From JANXQE01 sp035651635 (GTDB lineage: Bacteria; Verrucomicrobiota; Verrucomicrobiia; Limisphaerales; UBA8199), in assembly GCA_035651635.1 (NCBI GenBank), contig DASRFK010000047.1, forward strand, positions 1 to 25,696: 25,696 bases of DNA. Reading direction: 5' to 3'. This document shows positions 7,509 to 14,450 of the stretch, in pieces (positions within the stretch are counted from its first letter, which is position 1; every line of letters begins with the position of its first letter). A program made the translations under genes and the position numbers. Under the pieces are notes generated by a model. It had not been told where the DNA came from and ran no database searches. It saw only the letters and a program-made list of their open reading frames with translations.

Positions 7509-10500
7509 TCACTTCACCAGCTTGGCGCGGCAGAATTGCCGGCCGCCGGAAGGGGACCAGGGGATTTGCACGCCGGCGGCAGTCATCGTGACGGCGGTCA
7601 AGGGCGTCCAGGTTTTGAGGTCCGACGAAACTTCGATGAGGTATTGACCTTGCGGCTGTCCGTCCAGCCAGAGTTGCCGCGCGCCGACCGGGTCGCTGAG
7701 GGAGAGCAAGCTGCTGCCGGTGCCCCCAAAGGTGAAGAGCCGGGTCAGGCCCCAGGTGTTTCGACCGTCGATGGATTTGAACCAGCCGCCGACGAGCAAT
7801 TTCCCGTCAGATTGGAGCGCGAGCGCGCAGACCTCGCCGGAGCCCCCCGAACCCAACCCTGGTGGCCCCTCGGTCCAATTGACATGGAAGGTTGGGTCCA
7901 TGCACCCGCTGGGAAACAGGCGCACGAGATTGGAGATGGGCATTCCTCCCCAGGTATCGAACCAGCCGCCGGCAATGATCTTTCCGTCCGGCTGGATGGC
8001 GAGGGAACCTACATAGCCGATGTCGGAATTCTCGGTCACCCCGGTGCCAAGCTGAAAAGCAGGGTCGAGCGAACCATCGGGATTGAGACGGATGAGCACC
8101 GGGATCGGCTTGCCATCATCCACATTAGCCTGCAGGCCCACCAACAATTGGCCATCGGGTTGGAAGGCCAAGCCGCGGATATTTTCAAGTCGGTTCGCGT
8201 GTTCAACCAGGTAAGCCGCCTCAAAACTCGGGTCCACACTGCCATCCGCGTTCAAGCGTGCCAGCATGCGGCGAGCGCTACCGTTGACGGTCTCAAAAAA
8301 GCCGCCCACCAAAATCTTCCCATCGGGCTGAACCAGCATCACCTCGGCGACCCGCATGTCAGTCCCCCCGGCCAGGCCGCTGCCTGGATCAAATGATGGA
8401 TCGAGCGTGCCGTCGGTATTGAGGCGCGCCAGGCCGGGGCGCGGGGTCCCATGGACTGAATCGAACCAGCCGCTGATCAGGATGCGGCCGTCGTGCTGGA
8501 TCCGCACGCGGTAAGCCGCGTAATCGCGAACTCCGTGGAGCAGCAGCTCGGGATTGAATGTTGGGTCGGGCGTGCCATCAGGGTTGAGCCGTTGCAGGCC
8601 GCTCGCACTGGAGTTCGAGCAGCACCCGCAAAAGACGCTGATCACCATTTTGCCGTCGGTCTGAACATCGAAAGCCTGCACTGTGCACCCGGTCGGAAAA
8701 CTGGGGGCGAAGCTCTCATCCAGCAGGCCCAACGAATCGAGCCGGGCCAATTGCGGGCGGGCCATGCCATCGACGGCGGTGAATTGTCCCTGGATGAGGA
8801 TATGGCCGTCGGGCTGCGCCGCCAGGAACTGCGCCTGGCCAGGGGCGGCCTGCAAATTGAGCCTGAAATCAGCTGGCTGGCCCGAGGCATAGATATGCTG
8901 GACGGATTGATCGCCGAAGTACCCAAAAGCGAGAATTTCACCAAAGACATCGAGCGCCAGCCCACGTACACTGGTGCATTGAACCTGGCTGAGTGCGCCT
9001 ATTTGCGTCGTGAATACGCTGTCCTCGACGCCATTGGTGTCGAGTTGGAGGATCAATGAGTAACCGCATGAGTAATCCAACAGGCCGGGAAATACCTGCG
9101 GACGCACGCCGCCGGCGAGGATCCGGCCATCGGCTTTAACCAACAGCGCATAGATGCCGGGATGGGTGCCGCCCGAAGGCATGTTCGGGACGAACGTCCG
9201 GTCGAGCGTCCCCGCGGCGTTGAGCCGAGCCAACCCCTCGAGATCCTGGTCATCAATCCTTCCGAAGAGGCCGCCGATCAAAACCTTGCCGCCCGGCAAA
9301 GGCGCCACCGTGTAAACGTCCTGGTCGATGGTGGCGCTGGACTCATGATCGAGCGTGCCATCGGTCTTGAGCCAAATCACTTTGCCCAGCGAGCCGTTGC
9401 CGCCTGCCAGCACAATCGTGCCGCCGTCCTCCACCGCTATTGCGCGCACGAACAGACCCGCCTGGAACGGCTGGAATGCGGCATCCGGCCTGCCGTCATT
9501 ATTGAGCCGAGCCACCAGGCTCGACGACGGGTCATCGTCGACATACAGGATCTTCCCATCGGCCTGGAGCGCCAACAGCCGATAGCGGCTTGCCGGAGCC
9601 GAGAATTGCGCGTCCGCATCACCGGCGGCAGTGAGCCGGGTCAGTGTTCCGGAGTCGCCTACCAGGAGCTTGTGATCCAACTGTATCGCCAGCGTCTGAG
9701 CGCCATAATAGGAAACAGGCAACGATGAGGCCGCCTGGAACGAACTGTCCACAAAGCCATCGGGATGGAATCGCGCCAGGCGGGGGCGCCAGAGGCCGTC
9801 GCCGCCGACAAACTCGCCGCTGAGATAGATGCCACCATCAGGATCTACCGCCCAGGCCTGGACCCCGGGACGGCCTTGGGTAAGTCCCAGCAGCAAGTTG
9901 CCCAAGGTAGGATCGAAGGTCGGGTCCAAAGATCCGCCCGGCTGTGGGACCACCTTCAGGATGATCGGAGCGCTGGTAGCCACACCGGCCGAGTTGGAAG
10001 CCACCAATGTGTAAGCGCCCGATTGAGTGGACTGGAGAGCGTTCAAGACCAGCCGCGCTTTGGTCGCGCCGGCAATGGCCTGCCCATTCACCAGCCACTG
10101 GAAACTCAAAGGCCAGGTGCCCAACGTACTGGCCAACAACGTCGTGGCCTGCCTCTCCCCGACGCTTTGGTCGGGAGTCTGAAAACAAATGACCGGCGCG
10201 ATCGGGGCCTGGTCATTTTCCAAACGCACCAGCCCGGGCGCGGCCACCCCGTTGATGAATTTGAATGTGCCGGCCATGAGCAACTTCCTATCGGGCTGCT
10301 CCGTCACGCTGTAAACGCGATGGTAATCGTACCCGCTTAGCACCGGATGGAACGTATCGTCGAGACTGCCGTCCGGATTCAACATCTCCAGAAAATCCTG
10401 CCCCACGATGATCACTCTGCCGTCAGAGGTGACCTCGATGACCCGGAGCCAATCCTGGTCGGGGACATTGAAGGGCTTCCAACAGGAGTCCAGGGTGCCA

Positions 10501-11414
10501 TCAGGCCGCAGCCGGGCCAGGAGTGGCTGGTGTTCACCGTAAGCGCTGACTCCCTGGTTGACCAGGATGCTGTCGTCCGGCAGAACGCGCATATCAAAAA
10601 GCCAATTATCGGTGCGGACGTGGTAGTTGAATTGCTGGTCCGGCGAGCCGTCGGGGTTGAGCCGGATCAGGCCGCGGGACTCGAAATTACGCGTGTAAAT
10701 GTCTCCCCCGACCAGGATTCTTCCATCGCTTTGAAAACCGAGAGTAGTAATGGCGAAATCGTCGCCGACATAAATTGCGGGCCCGACGAAGGTATCATCG
10801 AGCGTGCCGTCGGGGTTGAGGCGCGCCAGGTGACTGCGAACCGCGTCACCCAGTCGGTCAAACCACCCGCCGAGGAGGATCTTGCCATCCGGCTGAACCT
10901 GCATGCAGGTCAGTGCCGCCCACGAAAGCGCCGGCGGCGGTGTAAAATCCCAGTCCACGGTGCCGTTGCTATTGAGACGCGCGAAATTGGTGCAACCGGG
11001 CCGGCTGGTGGCCACGAACTCCCCTGAGACGAGCAGTTTTCCGTCCGGCTGGGGAAAGTAGCACAGGATGTGCATGCTCGGGCCAAACTCGTTGGTAATG
11101 CTGGCCATGAAGGACTGGTCGATGCTGCCGTCGGAATTGAGCCGCACAAAATAATGAGCTGGGGTCCCGTTGAAATTGGTAAAATCTCCCGTCACGAACA
11201 GTTTGCCGCCCGCCAGGGGCATGGCGCCGAAGATGTTGTTCCCTTGCCCCACGGCGCCGGCGCCGATATTAAACGTCAGGTCCACGGCCCCGGGCGAAGC
11301 AACTGCCGCGGCGGCCCAAAGTCCCAGAAGGCCGCCCAACAACCACCGATGGCCGGGCCGTCGTTGCGCAAAACGAATCGAATGATCTCCAGCAAACGTG
11401 GGCTCATTTCTCAT
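7509..11414 (-). CDS. exported delta-60 repeat protein with internal Ig-like domain
   Basis: A 1301-aa predicted secreted protein. After a long n-region comes a signal peptide core (WLLGGLLGLWAAAAVASPG, about 27-45). The rest is built from roughly 21 delta-60 (DUF5122) repeats of the form QPDGKILVGGxF...LARLNxDGTLDxxF, about 50-60 residues each. Seven precede and about fourteen follow an immunoglobulin-like domain (about 420-500; FQWLVNGQAI, QSGAYTLVASNSAG). The last 65 residues (LIEVSSDLKTWTPLTA) match a C-terminal module I associate with exported Verrucomicrobiota proteins. The repeats probably fold into beta-propellers; the role of this protein is unknown, with adhesion or surface binding possible. 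The start is the first ATG of the frame, without a visible ribosome site. Two repeats near the middle are degenerate, including a Cys-rich FCGCC stretch. Confidence 0.9.
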   Translation of the reverse strand: MRNEPTFAGDHSIRFAQRRPGHRWLLGGLLGLWAAAAVASPGAVDLTFNIGAGAVGQGNNIFGAMPLAGGKLFVTGDFTNFNGTPAHYFVRLNSDGSIDQSFMASITNEFGPSMHILCYFPQPDGKLLVSGEFVATSRPGCTNFARLNSNGTVDWDFTPPPALSWAALTCMQVQPDGKILLGGWFDRLGDAVRSHLARLNPDGTLDDTFVGPAIYVGDDFAITTLGFQSDGRILVGGDIYTRNFESRGLIRLNPDGSPDQQFNYHVRTDNWLFDMRVLPDDSILVNQGVSAYGEHQPLLARLRPDGTLDSCWKPFNVPDQDWLRVIEVTSDGRVIIVGQDFLEMLNPDGSLDDTFHPVLSGYDYHRVYSVTEQPDRKLLMAGTFKFINGVAAPGLVRLENDQAPIAPVICFQTPDQSVGERQATTLLASTLGTWPLSFQWLVNGQAIAGATKARLVLNALQSTQSGAYTLVASNSAGVATSAPIILKVVPQPGGSLDPTFDPTLGNLLLGLTQGRPGVQAWAVDPDGGIYLSGEFVGGDGLWRPRLARFHPDGFVDSSFQAASSLPVSYYGAQTLAIQLDHKLLVGDSGTLTRLTAAGDADAQFSAPASRYRLLALQADGKILYVDDDPSSSLVARLNNDGRPDAAFQPFQAGLFVRAIAVEDGGTIVLAGGNGSLGKVIWLKTDGTLDHESSATIDQDVYTVAPLPGGKVLIGGLFGRIDDQDLEGLARLNAAGTLDRTFVPNMPSGGTHPGIYALLVKADGRILAGGVRPQVFPGLLDYSCGYSLILQLDTNGVEDSVFTTQIGALSQVQCTSVRGLALDVFGEILAFGYFGDQSVQHIYASGQPADFRLNLQAAPGQAQFLAAQPDGHILIQGQFTAVDGMARPQLARLDSLGLLDESFAPSFPTGCTVQAFDVQTDGKMVISVFCGCCSNSSASGLQRLNPDGTPDPTFNPELLLHGVRDYAAYRVRIQHDGRILISGWFDSVHGTPRPGLARLNTDGTLDPSFDPGSGLAGGTDMRVAEVMLVQPDGKILVGGFFETVNGSARRMLARLNADGSVDPSFEAAYLVEHANRLENIRGLAFQPDGQLLVGLQANVDDGKPIPVLIRLNPDGSLDPAFQLGTGVTENSDIGYVGSLAIQPDGKIIAGGWFDTWGGMPISNLVRLFPSGCMDPTFHVNWTEGPPGLGSGGSGEVCALALQSDGKLLVGGWFKSIDGRNTWGLTRLFTFGGTGSSLLSLSDPVGARQLWLDGQPQGQYLIEVSSDLKTWTPLTAVTMTAAGVQIPWSPSGGRQFCRAKLVK

Positions 11415-11516
11415 AGGCCAAAGAAAAAGCCAGATCCTTCCTGTCCTCCGCCTATCGTGGCGTTACACCGATTTGTACCGATCCTGAGCCTCGCCAAGGG
11501 AAAAAGCCAGTATTAT

Positions 11517-11544
11517 TTATCAGTATGTATTATCACTTTATACT
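11517..11544 (+). promoter_or_regulatory. candidate sigma-70-like promoter for the beta-helix gene
   Basis: TTATCA (11517-11522), 16-bp spacer, TATACT (11539-11544), in an AT-rich island between two divergent genes. It would give a leader of about 95 nt. A 6-bp hairpin (GCGACC / GGTCGC, 11583-11600) would lie in that leader. Verrucomicrobial promoters are poorly defined, so this is tentative. Confidence 0.25.
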
Positions 11545-11646
11545 CAGAATAGATTATCAACGATCACCGGCTGGGCCTGACTGCGACCATCAGGGGTCGC
11601 GCAAAATATTAGTGACTGCAAAGCCGTCCTTTCTAATGTTTCATCG

Positions 11647-12789
11647 ATGAAACGGATTCTGATCTCGGCACTTCTACTGGTCGGACTCGTGTCGCACGGC
11701 GCTACGCGCTATGTCTCGGTGACCGGTTCAGCCGGGAACTCAGGCCTTATTGCGAGTTCGCCGTGGCCATTATCCTATGCGCTGGCCCACGTGACGCCCA
11801 ACAGCACGCTCATTTTGCTGTCCGGCAACTATCCAAGCATCGATCTCAGTGCTCAAAATCAGCAGGGGCTGACCCTCCGATCGCAAATCAAACTGGGGGC
11901 CAGGATTGTCGGGACCGCGGGGCTCCAGGGGATAGCAACAGAATCCGCGGCCGTGTTGAGCAATATCGTGGTGGACGGTTTCGAGGTGGTCACGAGCGCG
12001 ATTGACGGAGTGAAATTCACGGGGCCGTTCTGCTCGGTTAGCAACTGTTGGATCCACAATTGTTTTGGCCAGGGCGTCGCCGCGCACAACGTCAACCGAA
12101 CCCGCATCCTCTGGAACCTCATCGAGCATAACGGCACTGACCAGCAGCATGACCACGGGATATATGTCGCCGGAACCAACCTGGACATTGGCTGTAATGT
12201 CATTCGCTACAATCGGCATTATGGTGTCCAGTGCTACGACAGCACGGGAGACGTGGCAGATGTCCACCTGTTCAACAATCTGATTTACGGGAACCCGCTG
12301 GGAGTGATCCTCTGGAGCTATGGCGGTTACACTAACTCCTTGATCGGCAATACCATCGTCTCTGCGGCCAATAATGCCGTCGTTTTGAATGGCGGGGTCT
12401 GCACCATCACCAACAACATTTTATTCTGCGGTAGCTCTTACTACCCCATAGAACTCAACCATGGGGCTGTGGCCAGAACCGACTATAATTTGGTAAGTAA
12501 AAGGATAGCGCCTTCTGGGGCTCACGACGTTCAGTCGGCCAGCGCCGGTTTCGTGAATGCGGCAAAGGGGCTGTACTGGCTGACCAGCGGGAGTCCGGCG
12601 AGGGGCATGGCAGCATCAGCGGCTCATGCCACAACCAGCTTTTTCGGTCAGACGCAGGGCACGGTGACGGACGTGGGAGCCTTCCAGTACAACCCGCTGT
12701 TGGCTGCAGACGCCCGCACCCTGGACCCGTTACCCAATGACGGCTCAGATTATTGGCTGATGCTTACGTCTGATGGCAATCGGCGCTGA
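11647..12789 (+). CDS. exported right-handed parallel beta-helix protein
   Basis: A 380-aa protein with a clear signal peptide (MKRILISALLLVGLVSHGA, cut near residue 19 before TRYVSVTG). The body has the short repeating strands and Asn/Gly turns of pectate-lyase-like or NosD-like beta-helices: IVVDGFEVV, CSVSNCWIHN, NRTRILWNLIEHNG, LDIGCNVIRYN, VHLFNNLIYGN, NSLIGNTIVS and CTITNNILFC. The opening TRYVSVTGSAGNSG with 'PWPLSYALAHV' resembles the N-terminal cap of exported polysaccharide-associated beta-helix proteins. A carbohydrate-binding or lyase role is possible, but no catalytic residues are identifiable. It is a single gene, divergent from the delta-60 gene. ATG 11647 gives an ideal signal peptide. 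Confidence 0.88.
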   Translation: MKRILISALLLVGLVSHGATRYVSVTGSAGNSGLIASSPWPLSYALAHVTPNSTLILLSGNYPSIDLSAQNQQGLTLRSQIKLGARIVGTAGLQGIATESAAVLSNIVVDGFEVVTSAIDGVKFTGPFCSVSNCWIHNCFGQGVAAHNVNRTRILWNLIEHNGTDQQHDHGIYVAGTNLDIGCNVIRYNRHYGVQCYDSTGDVADVHLFNNLIYGNPLGVILWSYGGYTNSLIGNTIVSAANNAVVLNGGVCTITNNILFCGSSYYPIELNHGAVARTDYNLVSKRIAPSGAHDVQSASAGFVNAAKGLYWLTSGSPARGMAASAAHATTSFFGQTQGTVTDVGAFQYNPLLAADARTLDPLPNDGSDYWLMLTSDGNRR

Positions 12790-12921
12790 CGACGGAGCCC
12801 GCGCGCGCCGCACAAACGATACAGCTGAAAACCATGATGAACACCCGGGCTGTCGGCCGGCCCACGCGCTTCCCAACCGCGTTCATCGGTGTTCAGCCTT
12901 GGTTCGTATCCAATTCGCAGT

Positions 12922-13130
12922 TCTTTGCGGCTTGGCGGCTTAGCGTGAGATTCTCGGTTGCGGTGGATCACGCCAAGACGCGAAGACGCCAAGAAAATGG
13001 GGAAGTGACGAGTGGCGAGCGGACGAGCCGGAGAGGGAGGAGGAAAGCGCGCCTTTGGCGCTTGAGGATTCAATGATGGCGCGTTTTCCTGGGATTTCGC
13101 CCAGGTCAGGCTGGGGGATGCCGTTGGCGA
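12922..13130 (+). repeat. composite dispersed repeat, copy 2
   Basis: Block A (12922-12974, CTTTGCGGCTTGGCGG to GCGGTGGATCAC), a 72-bp spacer holding an imperfect inverted echo of block A (ACGCCAAGACGCGAAGACGC, 12970-12989), then block B (about 13047-13130). Block B starts CGCGCCTTTGGCGCTT and contains the palindromes GCGCC-TTT-GGCGC and CCTGGG-ATTTCG-CCCAGG. It matches copy 1 at 4418-4583 in reverse orientation. The remainder of the 460-bp gap 12790-13249 shows no gene or clear promoter to me. Confidence 0.7.
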
Positions 13131-13249
13131 TTCCCAACGCGAATTTATAGGATTTCTTTTGATGGGAATCATTCCTTTAGCTGAACTAGTGCGCTTTGAA
13201 ACGTAGTCCTTGTAATGGTTAAGCCAGTCGCATTACTGTATTCGGTCAA

Positions 13250-13963
13250 ATGAGCCGAGGATTGTTAATCAAGGAACTGCCTGACAGCGAAAAGCCACGC
13301 GAACGTTTAATGGCGAAAGGAGCCGATGCCCTGAAGCACTCGGAATTGATCGCCATACTGCTGCGCACGGGAACCAAGGGAGTCTCGGCCATCCAAGTTG
13401 CGGAACAGGTTCTGCAAAAGTTCGACACTCTCGACAGCCTGGCGCGGGCGAGCATTGACGATTTGCGCCAGGTCAAAGGGATCGGTCGGGACAAGGCCAT
13501 TGCGCTCAAGAGCGCTTTTACCCTGGCGCGGCGCATGGCGCAGGAAATTCGCCAGGAGTCCCCTGCCCTGGATGCACCGGAACGCGTGGCGGATTTGTTG
13601 CGGGAAACCAACCGGACCTATGAGGTGGAGAATTTCCAGGTGGTCCTGCTGAATACCCGGCGCAAGCTCATCCGGGTGGAGAATATTTCGCAAGGCACGC
13701 TTGATACGATCCTGGTGCATCCGCGCGAGGTGTTCAAACCGGCCATCGCCGCCAATGCGGCGGCCATCATTTTGGCGCACAACCATCCCAGCGGCGATCC
13801 GACTCCGTCCGAGGCGGACATCAAAGTGACCCGGGACCTGATTCGCGCGGGCCATTTGCTTAAGATCGATGTGCTCGATCACATTATCCTCGGACGCGCC
13901 AGCCAGGATCGTCCCAGGGATTATGTGTCGCTGCGGGAATTAGGCTATTTCGCGGGATTTTAA
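13250..13963 (+). CDS. radC: RadC/JAB1-MPN domain protein
   Basis: A 237-aa protein of the RadC family. The N-terminal helical part has the helix-hairpin-helix DNA-binding-like segment (about 68-95, LRQVKGIGRDKAIALKSAF). The C-terminal MPN/JAMM domain (about 115-235) carries the metal site HNHPSGDPTPSEAD with the upstream NTRRKL strand. RadC was long linked to DNA repair, but its biochemical role is not settled; JAMM domains elsewhere are metalloproteases. Length and ends are normal. ATG 13250 gives the usual start (IKELPDSEKPRERL) though no ribosome site is evident. The gene stands alone between two repeat-rich gaps. Confidence 0.93.
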   Translation: MSRGLLIKELPDSEKPRERLMAKGADALKHSELIAILLRTGTKGVSAIQVAEQVLQKFDTLDSLARASIDDLRQVKGIGRDKAIALKSAFTLARRMAQEIRQESPALDAPERVADLLRETNRTYEVENFQVVLLNTRRKLIRVENISQGTLDTILVHPREVFKPAIAANAAAIILAHNHPSGDPTPSEADIKVTRDLIRAGHLLKIDVLDHIILGRASQDRPRDYVSLRELGYFAGF

Positions 13964-13964
13964 A

Positions 13965-14004
13965 CCTAAGAGAATCCTCAAGCAAAGGCGCCAAGCCAGC
14001 AAAG
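13965..14004 (-). repeat. third, partial copy of dispersed-repeat block A
   Basis: Immediately after the radC stop. On the minus strand CTTTGCTGGCTTGGCG...TGAGGATTCTC resembles block A at 12922-12955 with small indels. It is inverted relative to the copy upstream of radC. No block B follows. The rest of 14005-14266 shows no gene that I can support. Confidence 0.5.
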
Positions 14005-14266
14005 GAAATGGATGGAAACGGGTGAAGACGCTTGGACCACGGCGTAAGCAGCGACAAAATGAGCGGATTGGCATAGCTCGGCCGCCTGAGTTCGCATGAC
14101 CTTTTGGTGAGCGGAGCGGCCTTCCGTACTGTCGGTAAATCTGGGTAACCCTTTGGGAACCTTCGAACGTGAAAGATCTCTCGGACCATCGCGTGGGATT
14201 TCCCATGCAGCGTTCGGCGGCCGGAACGAAGTGGTACGCCATTCTACAATTCGCGATCGTCGACTT

Positions 14267-14305
14267 GCGCCGCTAACGCGGCGCGGACGGCGCAGCGCGC
14301 CGTCC
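14267..14305. repeat. double-hairpin element, copy 1
   Basis: Two perfect stem-loops side by side. Hairpin 1 is GCGCCGC-TAAC-GCGGCGC (14267-14284). Hairpin 2 is GGACGGCGC-AGC-GCGCCGTCC (14285-14305), with 9-bp arms and the loop AGC. The same architecture occurs at 25497-25538 with paired substitutions in the second stem. Its right arm merges into the tandem array that follows. Confidence 0.75.
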
Positions 14306-14387
14306 CTACCGCAGCGCGCCGTCCCTACCGCAGCGCGCCGTCCCTACCGCAGCGCGCCGTCCCTACCGCAGCGCGCCGTCCCTACCG
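14293..14387 (+). repeat. tandem array, five exact copies of a 19-bp unit
   Basis: Unit CAGCGCGCCGTCCCTACCG repeated five times without a mismatch (14293, 14312, 14331, 14350, 14369). The first 13 nt of the unit equal the loop and right arm of hairpin 2 of the adjoining element, so the array looks like an expansion of half the hairpin plus a CTACCG tail. It ends about 63 bp before the PQQ dehydrogenase start. Confidence 0.95.
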
Positions 14388-14450
14388 CGGTGGGGTTGCA
14401 CTTGTGCGCTTGATTATCAGGGGTCGCCCGGCTTACCTGTCGTCAAAGCA

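Noticed and set aside
7434..8396. Plus-strand open frame of 320 codons across the delta-60 gene
   Set aside because: It is antisense to regular, well-conserved repeats; high GC leaves such open frames.
12750..13172. Minus-strand open frame of 140 codons after the beta-helix gene
   Set aside because: Its translation is that of the dispersed repeat, with no domain or start context.
14293..14387. CRISPR-like regular array
   Set aside because: Units are head-to-tail with no spacers; it is a simple tandem repeat and no cas genes are nearby.
11589..14427. Shared 12-mer ATCAGGGGTCGC upstream of the beta-helix (11589) and PQQ (14416) genes as a common operator
   Set aside because: A shared 12-mer pair is expected by chance in a window this size, and distances to the starts differ.
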